The notes below the pieces were generated by a model. The model saw only the letters and a list, made by a program, of their open reading frames with translations. It had not been told where the DNA came from and did not search any database. Positions 37,304 through 51,129 of a DNA stretch of 64,000 nt are shown here, piece after piece. This stretch comes from Rostratula benghalensis (lineage: Eukaryota > Chordata > Aves > Charadriiformes > Rostratulidae). The stretch's first letter is position 1, and each line of letters begins with the position of its first letter. A program made the position numbers and the translations under genes. The stretch spans positions 746,422 through 810,421 of the forward strand of contig VXAI01000182.1 of assembly GCA_013399305.1 (NCBI GenBank). Reading direction: 5' to 3'.

Positions 37304-40300
37304 AAAAAAAGTTGATTTCATAAACAACAGAAGACATTTCACATTAATATGAAAGTGCATGTCTGGGTTTGTTTTTTTTAATAGAAACTTTCCTATTGGG
37401 GACATTCAAGTCCTTGTGTTCTGTCTGTATGAAATCAGCTCCCTTTTCAGGAAAACCTTGGCAGCTTAAGACCTCCAGGGTGAGCTCATGTTCTTTTGCT
37501 CTCCCTCAAACTCATCTCTACTCTTTCATTGCTCTGGCAATGAATTTAGGCTAGACTTAGGGACTGCAGTGTCCTAGAACGAAGCCAGTAGCTACACATT
37601 CCTCCTCATTTTGCTCATAGGCACACTGGAGGTTTTTGGATTCCTTCAGGACTGTAGCCACTGGCCACATAATTTGGAAACTCCACCCTCTGGTCCCATT
37701 GCTCTAAGGTCATATTGACACAGACAGACACAGAATATTCTGATCTTACTGCCTTTGGTAGCAAAGTCCCTCTCATTGGGAACCAGGACTGGTCATCAGG
37801 GGTTACCACTCATATGTGGTCATCCTCCAGACCCCCCATCAGCCCCAGGGCAGCAGAGACAGCTTTATGCACATGAATAGTCCAAAGATAGTTCTTGGAA
37901 CTGGTAGGTATCAAAAGACGATGATTTGTCTCTGCCTCTGCCTTCTGACAGACAGAGCCCTTTCCTTCCCTGTGTTGGGATGCAGCGGCCTGAAAACCTC
38001 CAAATAGCTACTGCTGGGGCAGATGAGCAGATAGCTCAGTGCTCAGCCAGCAAGAAAGGAAAGGACAAGGGAGTGCCTAGAGGCACGAGGTGGGAAGGAG
38101 AGGAAGATCCCTCTTCGAACCAGAATTAGGGGACCAAAATGAATGGGAGAGCAGGGGTTGAGAGGGGTTTTGGTTTTGTTTTTTTAAAGGCAAAGAAAAA
38201 GTTGCTAATGCATTTTTGTTTATTCTTGGTGCTTTCACGAACTGTGCTCATTATAGTAGTCCAGAAAGTAACAGCAAGGAAATCTTGAACACTCATCTCA
38301 GACATCAAGGTGAGTTTTACCCAGGAAGACTCTCAGCTTTGGTCCGAGCCACCAAACTCTCTAACATTTTTAGCTCAAAGTCACTTCTAAAAATACTCAA
38401 AACTCATGTTCCCCAGAGAACTTCCCCAGACAGCAGGGAAAACAGGGGGAAATACACTTTCTAAGACAGCTTTCTGAACTGCTTCCATTGCTTTGTCAGG
38501 ATACTTCTGGATTTTCTGGATACTCGCACAGCTACATCCCTCTACTCCCTGTTATAACGCATCGTTATGTCACAAACCCCAAGCCTCCAGCACAGTAATA
38601 GTAAAGAACTGAGACAGTGTAGATCAGCAAAGATAAGAGTAAATGTACCACAATAGCTACAGTACCTGCCCCAGGGAAGGATGCAGTTACTTGCAAACAT
38701 GCAGCTCACTGCTTCTGTTGTACTCCCTGCCCCTATTTTTAAAAATGTGTGTATATTATTCAACCAGGTTTTCCAGTCTGTGCAGACAGTAATTGCCATG
38801 GTTTGAAACATTCTGTACCCCACTAGAATTAAATGGCAAACCAGCAGTTCTGATGATATTGTGGTGAATGATTTATCCAGTGATATACTGCATTCCTGCA
38901 GTGTGCTTGAGCAATAAGGCACACCGGGGAGAACATTTGAGTGATCAGTTTGCCTCTAGTGTGGTCTACAGTCAAAGGTTAATGACCTCGAGCACCCAAG
39001 AAGTTCAATTAATGCCTTGAAATGGACTACCTAGAAGGCATGACAGCTATTATTAAATGGAACATTAATACAAGGAACACTATTTCATGCCTTTGAAAAA
39101 CTTTGTAAACATAGGTAGAGTACTACTTGCATCCAAAGCACTCTAGCCATGTTTCTAAATTAGCAAGCACTTCAAGAATTGATGGGCCCCAACTGCATTA
39201 TAGATCCACCTTTCCACCACAAGTTTAATCTGTTCAGTGAGTGCTGTTTGAGTGTAGGCTCCATGCATTTACTACCCAGCTAATCTCAGACTTTTCCTTC
39301 TCTTTTAGAAGATTTTTGACTTCTCAGAATACTTACAAGCAATGGGTTCTCGTGCTATCAGGATGCAGACAACTTGCACCTTTATACTTCCTTCCTTATT
39401 TCTTCAGCCTCCACTGCCACCAAAATGCCCAAAAGCCCGAAACAAGGAGAGTAAAGAACAGCATTTCCTTCAGACCGCTCCTGGGGAAGGCAAAGGAGCA
39501 CTAGCACTCCTTGAAGTAACTTGCCAGCTTCAGCACTACTAATGAATAAGGGGACAGATGTAATTCCGGGATCCCACCCACCACAAAGATTCTGCCACAT
39601 GGAACCATTGCTCTGCAGCATCCTTGTCACACTGTTTGTGAGAGGAGGAATTGTACGCTGGCAAGAATCAAGAACTAGTTTGCCAGGTGACTTATTAAAT
39701 GCTCTGTAGAAAGGCCCTCCTATAAATCCATCTAAGCAACCCATCAACACTTCCAGCTGATGCCACCCAAGGTAAGATTTCTTCACTCCCTCAGAGGAGC
39801 ACAAAGAAAATCACCCAGCTCACTTAGGGCTCAGAAGCAGCCCTCTCAATACGTGGCACTAGCAAGAGTGGAGCTGAAAAGAAACCTCTAATGGCAATGT
39901 CTTGCACAGGAACCATCCACTCCCTTGGTGTCCTTGAAGTCATAAACACACATTGTTCTGCCTCTGATTGCTCAGTCTTAGTTTCTTCCTCTGCTGAAGA
40001 CTGATGTGAAGCCCTTTCTCCAAAGACCATCCATGTATTTTTATTTTGTTTGAAGACCTCAATCTACATCACCTTCTTGGCCAGGCCAGCCAGCTGTGAC
40101 GCAACAAGGCAGGAGTGTGCTACAGTGCAGCCAGCCCAGGTTTGCTCTTCGGAGGCTGCCCCATCCCAGCTATAAAACTCCCTGCCAAGACAAATTGGAT
40201 TAAGCTTAGGTCAGTTTATGGGAGAGCTGGGCTGCAGGGACTTTTCACTCTAGCCTTTCTTCAATACAAGGAACTTCACAAGCTCAGCATGACAACAAGA

Positions 40301-43300
40301 GAGGAGAGAAAGGAGAGAGACTGAAACCACCAAGAGAGAACTGGTCTCCTGGGGAGAGGAGAACAAAGAGAGATAAGGCACAAGGTAAATAAAAAGGCAC
40401 AAGGGCTTAGTTGTGACTTCAGAGAGAGAAAGTGAGGGACAAAGGGTCAAACTTTATTCTAATTAACCCTGCATCAGCAAACCCTGAAAGCCTGCCACAG
40501 CTCAAATGACTGCTGCATGGTTGATTAAGTCTGGCCCATCTTCATCTTTTAAACTAAGGATGAAGAAAGTGACAAAAAAGTAACAGTTTGACCTTCAGAT
40601 CCCAGGCAGCTTGCTATGCTATACGTCTGACCTGAAAATGGGAGTTTGCTTTGGAATCTCCTTACAGCATCATTTTAATTTTGTAAGAAACATCATTGTG
40701 CAAATGAGCACCTACTCCTTGATCCACCAAAGCACAGATGTCCAAGCCAGCCTTTAAATACAGGAGCTGCTGATAACTCAGTGTGACTATTCACAATCTG
40801 AGATCACTAAGTATTTACTTAAATACTTTCCTGGATCAGGAAAAGTATTGTCATGGGTATTCTCTAGCTGCACAATTAATTGAAGCAGTACCTAAATCTT
40901 TCAATACTATTGACAGAATGGTGAAAATCATGCAGCATGTAGAAACTATGAAGACCGATACATAAAAAAAATCGGATATCCATGTCTTGTATAGCATATA
41001 TATAGCATACAGAAACAGTGTGGTTTATATTGCTGTCCTCAATGGCTAATAGAAAAATAGTAAGCCTGGTTTGGATGTTCCAGCAAGTAGAAACATAGCA
41101 TAATTGCCATTTAACGCATTTACTTGTTGGCTTGGAAAGAAATTCAAATTCTTGGTGTATTAACATTGAAAAGGCATCTTAGAAAGAGGTGATTTTTTCA
41201 AACACTGAACAAACAACTTTATTCTGATAAAGAAAACCAATCTCTAAGGTCTGTCTTCCTTACCACATCCTTCTAAAACAGGTGATTCCCAGAAATACTG
41301 GGGGATTCGCTCAGAGCCTTTGCATACAGCTTACAGAAAGATTTTTTTCATTAGTGGTGTCTATCTACACTACAATCACATATATCCAGAAGTACTGCAA
41401 TACAGATTAATTTTTTCTATACAGTTGTTCTGTTGCCACTGAACAACTGCATGAACAAAACTGTGGGGACCCCTTTTATACAAGGTTCTGCCTAGAACTT
41501 TTACAGTTTTTCCCTGCTGCTAGAGAATTTAAATGCAAATTTTGCAGGATTTGGAGAAGGCAAGGACATCTCTGCCCAGCTTCTAGCACACAAACTAGTT
41601 AATAGTCACAGCAGAAGAAAGAACGTAGCTGCATTCTCCTTCTTGCATTATGAGAGATCAGTGATTGAGAACTCCTGCCTCATGAAATGTCTCTTTTGCT
41701 TCCCAGTCCAGTTTGTATTTGTTTAAGCCTGAGGCAGGCAAACACGACACAAGCCCCCAGGAATCCATAACCACCCTGATGCTTCTGGGTTGCAAAGCAT
41801 CTCCACTGCCATCTGTTTTCAGTCACTCCAAAACGAGTTCTGAAGAGTCAATTGTTTTCTTCTAGGAAAAATAAACATGCAAGCTGCTATTCTCCTGATT
41901 TCCAGCAATTTTCTGCTGTGGGTAAATGTAGCTTCAGATTTTAGAACTAAGTCTCATTCTCATCCAAAGAATTTTGCAATATAATTACCTCATTTTTACT
42001 GACTTGGATAACTGCTGCCCTTAAAAAAAAAGAAAAAAAAAGTGTGTAAAGTCTGCAAGACTAATTCCTACTCCTGCCTCTTTGCTATAAAATCTTGGAA
42101 CAATTGATAGTGATTAATCTCACTTGATATTTCTTTGGTTCTCTATTTGTTGATCTAAAGGCATTTTATGACTGATTGTTTTCAGTTGCTTGGACAGCTG
42201 TCAGATCTGTACTGTGGTTTGATTTGGCTTACAGGGAGTAAAATTATTATTTTTCTTGTTTTTACAGCTCCAACGCATAGTAGCTGACAGAGGTGGCCCT
42301 TCGAAAACCATATATGTGAAACCAAAACTGCCTCCAGATTGGGAGAAGATTGCCTAGGGACTCTGCAGGCAGATTACACAAGTGAGATGTGGAAAGCGGT
42401 AATGCAGTCTTTATTTTATTACTAGCTTTTAAGATGTCCAGCTTCTGCGTTGAAGGCACATACTCTCAAATACAGTGGCAAAATCCATCCCATCAGTGGC
42501 TTCACAGGAATGGCTCTGGCCTTTGGAACAGTGCTGGCAGAGGTGGTGGGGTCTGCATTTTTTGCTTGTTTGGGGACTGGAATGCTGCCCAAGCAGTGTC
42601 CCCATCTCTGCGTGTCTGGGAAAGGCTGTGCTGAGTAGAAGGAGAATGAAACAGGGTCAATGACTGCAGACCACAAAATGAGGACAAAATGAGACAAGAG
42701 AGTTAGCAAAAATCAAGAAAGAAGGGTGTTAATACAGAACTGCTCAATATCCATCCGTTTCACATCTCATCTTCAGCCTCCTAATGGTGTATAACAGTGA
42801 TCTATACCCTTTGACTCTGAACCTTACTTATCCTTAGTTTTAGCCTATTTTCATCTCTGCATCCTCCTTTTACCCACTTCTTACACTTGTGTCCTCCATG
42901 TGTCTACTCTCTCTTTCCTGGCTCTTAACTTTTCTCAGGGTCCATCTACAAACATGACCAATGGAGCCTGTATGTCAGCCCTGGCTCACCCTCATGGCTC
43001 TTTTTCTGACTCTAAAACTTCACCAGCCACTATCCCAAACAAATTATGGGGAAAGACCAATCAATTGTCTGTCAAAGTTCCGCCTCCAAGATATGAAGAA
43101 TACAATTTCACTAAAGCAGAAATCTTTGATATTAGATAGTGCTTTCATTGCTTTCACATACTAATAATTAGTACATTCCCATGCAAATAATTAGAAGTTT
43201 CCTTGTCTTCAGAAAGTATACAAAAATCAGGTTTTATTTTGGAACTTCAGGGCTCTGCAAGATCACAATCACATTTTCCCTTTGGCTTGCTGTGTTTGTT

Positions 43301-45119
43301 TATACACATTAGCAGTGCTAACAACCTGAACTAAAATGGACAGAGTGAACAACTGACTGCTGTTGACTACAGTTTGCTAAAATTTAAGCACTTTTCCACA
43401 AAAGGATAAATGCTCTTACTGTCATGGTGTCTTGCTGAACAGATTATGTGAGCTGCTTAACATATGTCCATGTTTGTCCCTGTCCAGTTAACAAACACGA
43501 GAAGACAGCCTTAAGCCAAGGTGGTGGCTTTGGGACACAGTCACAGCACAGGGGCCACACTTACTTCCTCCTCCTTTTTCGTAATCTGTTGTTTCCACTG
43601 CCCAAAGTTAGCACCACATCAAAACATACCCAGAAATAAAGTGAAATGAGGGATGGGAATTGTTTTACTTCATGCCCCCACTGCCTACAAAAGAAGGTAC
43701 CCCCAGTTCTCTCCACCACCCTGAGATACCCTCTCCTTCCACTGCCCATGCTGCTTCCTACTCTGCCTCCACAGTCCTCCTAGTTGGCTGCATTACTGCC
43801 AGCTCTCTCAAAAAAATAAAAATAATTTTAAAATACCACACACTACACAACTCTCCTGTCAGTTGCCAGATTGTTATTCACCCTTTCAGCCCATTCTGAA
43901 GCATCTTAAGTTATTTAGATAAGATGTCTCTCTGGTTCTCTTCTTGAGCCTACAGCCTTACTCTTTTCAAACTTCACCCTTATATTTTTCTGGATTTTTA
44001 ATTCCTATGCCCTAAGAAACTGTTTATGACAACAGATTTGAGCCTGGCTTTACTTAATCACTCATACTTTTTGCTTCCTTGCTCTCTAAACCATGGCTAT
44101 AAATTGTTGGGAAAACAGCACAGTAGTTGTATCTTCACATCTATGCCCTCATCAGCTTCTCTAAAGTACCACAAATATGGCCCATCAAATCCACCAGGCT
44201 ATTTTCAAACACGCAGAAGAGGCAGATCTAGCACTATAGACTATGGTGAAATTTCCCCCATAGTTGCTAATATACAGGTCTTTCAGCCCCATTGAAAGAT
44301 CCAAGACCTCCTTTCACATATCCCAGTGTGGTTCTTTGCCCTCCATCCCTCATCATCCTGTTAGGGTACCATATTCTGCAGACACATGTATCACTGATAT
44401 CAGTCTTGTCTTCTTTCGTGCCACTTGGATGCAAGATGTAATGAGACCATCCTTGAACAAATCACCATAGTGTTGCCATCTCTTCTGCTTTCCACCACTC
44501 TGCTCTCATTTCTGTCATCTGATTCCTCTTTATCCACATCGCCTGTTCTCATACCCATTCACGTCATACATTTAACAAGGTGACAAAGAATGTCAAATGT
44601 TTTTATAATCCAACTAAACCACATTTGCTGCTTCAACCACCAGCTTAGTTTGCTATTCTCCTTTTAAACAAACACAAACAACTCCAGAAGATCTAGTAAC
44701 AACGGAAACAGGCGGGCAGCAGAGCAGTACATGCTGAAACTCAGCATGGTCCCCCATTAGGGGGAAAATTTCAAGTGCTTTAATCATGACAAACAGCACC
44801 ACAATGAGTCAGTGGATATGACGGGTCAGCCTCTTGGCTGGTGCAGCGCCAACAGCTTCCACAGGGGTTCATCAGGCATGAATTGGCCCCATATGTGAAA
44901 ACCCGCTACAATTTGTCCAGTTTCTCCCATCCCTGTGGAGCAAAGTCTCCATATGTGAGATCCCACAGAGCTGTCAGCCAATGTCACATTTCAATAACAG
45001 CAAAAACAACCAGGGCTGCATAAACCAGCAAAGCAATCCCATTGCTCATAAACTGGCAAGTGACCTAGGTTGGCAATGTTTTTGTTGATCACAACCCTTT
45101 CTATGGAACAAAACATAGG
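37304..45119. other. Long non-coding stretch, no gene seen
   Basis: About 7.8 kb. It contains a purine-rich region (40285-40440, many GAGAGA words) and an A-rich tract near 42024-42042. The minus-strand 140-codon frame at 39382-39804 has no recognised domain. I see no CR1 copy or RNA gene. Confidence 0.5.
40285..40440. repeat. Purine-rich GA region
   Basis: Repeated AGAGAG, GGAGAG and AAGAGA words over about 150 bases, broken by short mixed sequence. It is probably a degenerate GA microsatellite. Confidence 0.6.
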
Positions 45120-45212
45120 AACTATCAAGCCAGAACAGACTCAGTGATCCATCTTCTCCTTGTCTCCTGTCTCCAGCAGAGGCCAACATTGATGCTTTAA
45201 CAGAAGATTAAA
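45120..45212. mobile_element. Possible ancient interspersed repeat
   Basis: The run CCAGAACAGACTCAGTGATC, CATCTTCTCCTTGTCTCCTG, TCTCCAGCAGAGGCCAACAT, TGATGCTTTAACAGAAG resembles a repeat common in turtles, crocodilians and birds. In that repeat a 'gaacagacca.. ggtccatctag..cctgtct..agtggcca' core recurs, as I recall it. Similarity is partial, so the copy would be old. The family and orientation are uncertain, and I make the match from memory of the pattern only. Confidence 0.4.
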
Positions 45213-45851
45213 AATGGACATATGAAGCCTGCAAGGCACCTGGGTCAGTTGTGCAATATTTTGCCCTTGACCCAGGGCAAAACTCCACTACTGTTATATA
45301 CAGCTGTGCAATATCATACCGTACTATCCCAGATATGAAAGGCTGTCAGGTGCTGTCATAAAGAAATATGTCAGAGGATTGTCCATTCTTCTTCCCCCTT
45401 GCTTTTTACTTCAGCTTGATTAATATAACTGTGCATCTTCTTCTTAAGATCAAATCTTTGACTTCTCAATAGACTGGACTTTACAAATTAAATGAACTTT
45501 GTGTCAAAAAAACCAAAACATTATTATTCTTACTTATGGTAATGTCCTCTCTTACAGTAAAAGAAGTAGTTTCACAGGATTCTTCCTTGAGCCTTTCCCT
45601 GTTTCAAAGAGCTGATCTCTCAACACCTTATTCAACACCAAATTAATGTTGTTCCATTCAATCTCTTTTTAGAGAGATTCTCTCACCCCAAACTTCATAA
45701 ACTTTCATTCTTTTTCACCTTTATTACATATTGTCTTGGAGAAGTTTTATATAGTTCAGCTACAAAAAATAATGAATCTATCCTAAGCTAAGATTGCATT
45801 CTCATTTCCTACAACGCAAACAAGTGGATCAGGTGGAAAATAAAAAATAAA

Positions 45852-46230
45852 ACAGAATGGGATGGGTTGGAAGGAGTCTTGAAGATCATCTAGTTCCACC
45901 CACCCTGCCCTGCAAAGGACCACCTCCCACTAGACCAGCTTGCTCAAAGCCCCATACAGCCTGTCCTTGAACACGTCTTGGGATGGGGCACCCGCAATTT
46001 CTTTGGGCAACCTGTTCCAGTGTCTCACCACTCCCAGAATAAAGAATTTCTTCCTAGTATCTATTCTAGATCTCCCCTCTTTCAGTTTAAAACCATTACC
46101 CCCTCATCCTATGGCTACATTCCCTCATAAAAAGAGTCCCTCCCCATGTTTCCTGTAGGCCCTCTGTAGGTACTGGAAGGGGCTATAAGGTCTCCAGGGA
46201 GCCTTCTCTTCTCCAAGCTGAACATCCTGA
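45852..46230 (-). mobile_element. CR1 LINE 3' fragment, minus strand, about 380 bp
   Basis: In plus-strand reading it opens with GATGGGTTGGAAGGAGTCTT and GAAGATCATCTAGTTCCA. It continues through CCACTAGACCAGCTTGCTCA, GCAACCTGTTCCAGTGTCTC, AAAGAATTTCTTCCTAGTAT, TTTCAGTTTAAAACCATTAC, CATGTTTCCTGTAGGCCCTC and CAGGGAGCCTTCTCTTCTCC. This is the reverse complement of the CR1 tail. The octamer tip is absent or reduced (CAGAATGG). It keeps more of the 5' part of the tail than the other minus-strand copy. Confidence 0.95.
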
Positions 46231-47422
46231 AATTTTATCAAATCTGAAAAAAAGCCCTGAAACTGTATCTTCCAGTCTGTTGCATCTGAAATCGAGCTTA
46301 GGGAAGGTGGCTCTGATGATACGGATAGCTATACACTGAATCATGTTCTTTCTAAACTGCTAATATTTATTTTAAGTACAAACAGTGCTTCATTTCCAAA
46401 GTGGAAATCATTATCAGGGGACTGGGGTTTGTATGTTTTATTTGTATGTCGTTTTATCACAAAATGAATGATTTTGCAAATATCAGAAGACAATACAATC
46501 TGATATATTATTTCTTCTACTTCTCTATCTCTGAGACAAGCAGGTTTTAAAAGCTGAGGAACTTCTAAATCAATTTTAAAAAAAAAGTATAGACACTTAT
46601 GTTTTAAACTACCAAAAATAGAAACATTTGCCTCAATTTATATATTATTAATATTCATAGAACCTTCTGATTACAGAGCCTGAATTACAGAGGGAAAAGG
46701 CTTGCATCCATCCCCGAACTAAATATTTTTTGAAGTACCAACTGCCAATTCTGGCAGCCCCACCACCCTTGTTAGGTGATAAATTAATGCTCGCACTCCC
46801 ATTGTGCTCCTTGCCAAGGCAGGCAGAGTTCAGCCAGGCAAAGCTTCGCTTTGTCCAAACTGCACCCACCCTCTAGTGGGATGAGGAAAAAGTGCTGCTC
46901 CAGGCTGCAATTCTCTCCTAGACCTGCTTTATCCTGTGGCACAGGACAACTTGCTGTACTACTGAAAGAATGTTCATATAAGATAAGCATGCAAAGCATT
47001 GCCTTTCTTTGCTTCTCTCTACCTTCCACACATCCATTAGACACATATTAATAAGGAACGTTAGTTCTAAAAGGTGATTACAGATTAATATACTAATGAG
47101 TTTCACTGAGAAACTTCAGGGGCAATCTTTTCTTTCCAGCTTTGCCTCGCACTCTTCAGACTTGATGCCATTTTAGCTACAGTTTCATCGGTGACTAAGC
47201 AGTGATTAGTCCAGTGAATTAGTGCCTGCAGTTACTGCTACAAGGCAAAAACAAATGCACAAATAAAAATGCTTTGGAAAAAAACCATAAATCCAACCCT
47301 TTTTCCTCTATATATTAGACAGACCATTACAATTGACTGTAAAAAGTAGAAAAGTGGAATATTGTTGCTAACAATGAGCACTGCAGTTGTGGTACAATAT
47401 CTGTGACAAAGCAGCAGAGCTG
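46231..47422. other. Non-coding stretch, AT-rich
   Basis: About 1.2 kb of AT-rich DNA with an A run near 46577 and short unsupported open frames. No gene, RNA gene or repeat family is recognised. Confidence 0.5.
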
Positions 47423-47899
47423 TAAAGAGGTTTCAAACCACAACTGAGGTCAACTGTACGAATCATAACAAGTGAGCAGTCCTTGGGGCAAACCACTCTT
47501 GAAAGCATCTGCAGCAACAGAAGACCAATCCTGCTCCTCACAGCCAGTGAGAAGACAAATCAGGATGCTTTGCAATGGACAGGCAAACAAGACCAAGGGT
47601 GACAGAAGCCCTCAGCTAGGGCTGCAGCACCCCCATATCTGGGCAATAGCTGAGGAGGTCTAGTGGCCACAGCCAGGGTCAACCACAACCCAGAGGCCCC
47701 AGGCAAGTCCAAATCAAGCCAGAAGGCAAAGGCAGAAGGCACAAGGCTGAGCACAGCAGCTCCCTGTAATACCAGAGCTCAGCATAAATGCAGATCAGAG
47801 ACAGCAGACACAGAGTGGCTACCTGAGTTGGAGCCCAGGTATAGCTCCTCAAGGCCATCAGAACCTGCTGGCACCATCATGGGTCTGCAAACCTCTTTA
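47423..47899. mobile_element. Possible inverted-repeat-bounded element
   Basis: TAAAGAGGTTTCAAACC at 47423-47439 matches the reverse complement of GGTCTGCAAACCTCTTTA at 47882-47899, with 11 identical outer bases followed by one gap and one mismatch. The 477-bp span is AC/AG-rich, has two tandem CAGAAGGCAAAGG-like units (47720-47746) and differs in texture from its AT-rich surroundings. TA dinucleotides lie at both ends, as in a TA target duplication. It could be a non-autonomous DNA transposon (MITE-like). It could also be coincidence, because 11-bp inverted repeats at this distance arise by chance several times in 64 kb. Confidence 0.25.
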
Positions 47900-50800
47900 T
47901 AAACCCAGACTAACGATCCTCAGTGAATTTAGGTGAGTCAAATTAGGTCCAAAAGAAGAAAGTGAAGATTTACAGCAAAGATGCAATGTGAGGAACTACT
48001 AAGAAATATATTTTGTCCTCAAATACAAAGCTGGAGCTTGCAAATCAATCCACTGCCTTTAGCAGTAAGCCTTGATGAAAGCTGGAGGTAACAAATTGAC
48101 TCTGCAAACCATGATGCCTCCTAATAGCCTGACAATTTTGCCCCCTTTATGCAGGACAGCAAGGTGAAAGACAGAAATAAAGCAGTCAATGCCATTAGAA
48201 GCAAGACAGGACCTGAAACAATTGAACAGGACCGAAGAGTGTACGATCCCTTCCTCGACATGATGCAATTAGCAGCCTGCTGAGCAGACTAGGGTCTAGA
48301 ATGGAAACAGCATGAGGCCGAGGGGGGAAGGGAATAAAAATAAAGCTATCTTTCATAGATCACATGGTCCCACCAGGAAATGCGGAAACCTCTGACTTGT
48401 CTGGCTCTCCATCTCTCCCTCCCTACGGGTCTGCTGCAGAAAGCACAGCCTGTGTGCCCAGGAGGTGATGAAATCCCTAATGTTGTATGGCACATGGGGA
48501 ATTTGGGGGATTGCAAAACAGGATGTTTCTTGGAGGAAATACAGTCTCAGCAAGCAAAAGGTTCAAGTACGGTACATCTCACAATGATGTAAGAGCTTGA
48601 TTATGTATCTCACTTAAAGCCCAGCTTAGGGTTTTAGTTCTAGTAGAACTAATAGGCAACACCTGCTGCGATGAAAACAATTTCCGTCCCTGAACTCTAG
48701 CAGAAGTGTTTATCTTTTGAGTTAGAGAATGTTTCTCTAATGTCTGAACAAGACTCCAGGGACAGGAACATATGCCCAGAACTGACGTTTCTGTGCATTA
48801 GATAGCTTATAAAAATGAGAATTAGAAAAACCTGGTATCATCAGATGTCTCATTCAATAAAGTCATTAAATGGAAAGTACAGAAAGGTTCCTCTAACATT
48901 TCCTCTCCCTGCCACTGTAGTCCCAGTTGCTCTTTGTAGAGCAGAAACAGAGGCTCTTGAAAAAGCTTTCTGGGGTAAATTCTGAGTTCAAAACTTTTCC
49001 AGATCTGTCCCTGGCAAAACTACCATTGGGTTCAATGGAAATGTTACCCAAATATGGGCCTCAGGACTTGGGCCTCTTGGTTTTAGTTACTAATTTTATT
49101 ATTAAAGGTTAAACAGAGCTGTTGACAGTACAAACGATTTTCTTACGTAAGCAGTGAAAGGGAGAGTGTCAGATATACAAGATAAAACAATACTGCCAAG
49201 TCCAGGCAATATAGGTTATGGGTGAATGTCCTTTCACAGAACATACTGCACCAAATCCTGAGTTTCACCCTCTTCCTCAAGCAAAACTCCCGCTTAAATC
49301 AACTGGAGCTCAGTGTGAGCAAGAGGCTGGGTCAAGCCTAAGAAAGGACCTTGGGTTCCAGCCACTGTCACTACAAGGGCTTTAAGAGACTGTAGCTGTT
49401 GAAAACAAAAAAGCTCTACCTTTAGAGAACAAAAGGAGTGAGCAGTGAAAGTTCATCAAAAACCACATGCTTTGCTTTGCACTGAGAATGGAAAGGCAGA
49501 GGTCCCAGATTTGATCAACAAAGCTGAAGGGTGAAGGATTGCTTCATTTTGAACTTACAGGGACTGTTTGTCCTAATAGTGTCCTAGAATGATAAGACAG
49601 ACCTGCCCTGCAGATGTAACTGCTGTACAGATTCATTATTTAATATCCACTAAATACTACAACTGCAAATTAAGTGCTTTAGCCATTCAGTTATATATAC
49701 ATTCAACCCTTAACAATAAACCCCTTGATGATAGCAAAATCAGGGAGGACATGTAGGGTTTTCCTCTTATACTTTCTGCTATGATATTCTTTATCTAAAA
49801 CTTGGACAGAAACCAGCGACTTGTTTTTAATTCTTGACCAAAAATAATAACAGCAAATGATGTGATGCTTAAAAATAATAACCATCCAGTCAAAAGCAAA
49901 CTGTACTCAGTTCAATCTAACAACACTTCATTGGTTGGGTGATTAAGTGGCAACCCAAAAGTTAACTTCCTGGAAAATCTACTGTTGTTATAATGAAATT
50001 ACACTGCCAGAGCCATGGGTCTGTCTTTAATAACAATGCAACAGACATTGAGGGAAATTCCTGTGGTTGTCTGTCCTATTCAGATACAGCTATCATCCAA
50101 TAGATCATCAGCTGTACAATAGTCAATGGTGTCGCAAAGTTTTTGACACAGTTAACACATTAACACATTAGACAAATGTAGGACTTGAGCCAATTCTCAC
50201 CAAAGCCAATGGAAAAACTCCAACAGAGTTGTACTGGGCACAGGGATGGTGTCACACGTATTGTCAATCACATAGGAAACAAGACAATCACAGCAGCTCT
50301 CTTCTGACATCAGCGTCTGCCTCTACTCAAGGCTTTGGCAGAGCCTCAGGGAAGACTGGTTCTTTTTCTCCTGTTTCTTTTAAACATCCCTGAGAATCAC
50401 TTGGGTTTGGTTCTTTTTGCCATAGGGTACTCAAAAAGACAATTGCAAGGTTCACAGAACTGAAATCTAAATAATTTTTGTCTTTTCTTAAATTTCATAT
50501 ACTTTTCAAAGTGTGATTTGATTTTTACTGAATGCCTTTTAAAATAAAGAAGCAATGAGCCCTTGCTCTACAGTCAACCCCCCTGCCATAAATCAAAGAC
50601 CAGCTCCAATCGTGTACTGCTGAAGTATGGTCATATCAGCAAACATGCCAGTATATCTAACCATGGAATGTATTTTCTGAGCAAATGTTTAGTAAAACTC
50701 ACATCATTTGCTGAGTAAGAGTTCATTGGGATTGATCTGCTCAGGAAAGGAACATCACAGATGAAAACATACTGTTCCTTTACAGTCACAATGCTAACAC

Positions 50801-51129
50801 GGCAGTAAACACTATCGCAACTGACAAAGCAGGCTTAAACGGTAAAATCCTTGTGCAAATGATGTACAGAAATACCAGAACTCCCAGTTCAAAATGAAGA
50901 GCTAAAAAATAATGAAAAAGCGAGAAAGAATCTAGAGTGATCATTATGGCACTGGTTCCTGCTGGGTGGAAGATCTAAATGAATGAGTGAGCAAGAGAAC
51001 TCAATCCTGGAAATATGCTTACATATAGAGACATAAGTAGGAGCCAAAATGCAAGATGATTTCCCCCTTTTTGTAAAAACAGGGCTTCAACAGAAAACTG
51101 TACATTTTCCTGTTAACGTGGAAAAAAAA
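47900..51129. other. Non-coding stretch, no gene seen
   Basis: About 3.2 kb. Only short open frames (at most about 70 codons) are present. TTAACACA occurs twice in tandem near 50151-50168. No repeat family or RNA gene is recognised. Confidence 0.5.

Noticed and set aside
39382..39804. 140-codon minus-strand open frame as a gene
   Set aside because: No recognisable domain. About one frame of this length is expected by chance in 64 kb at this composition.
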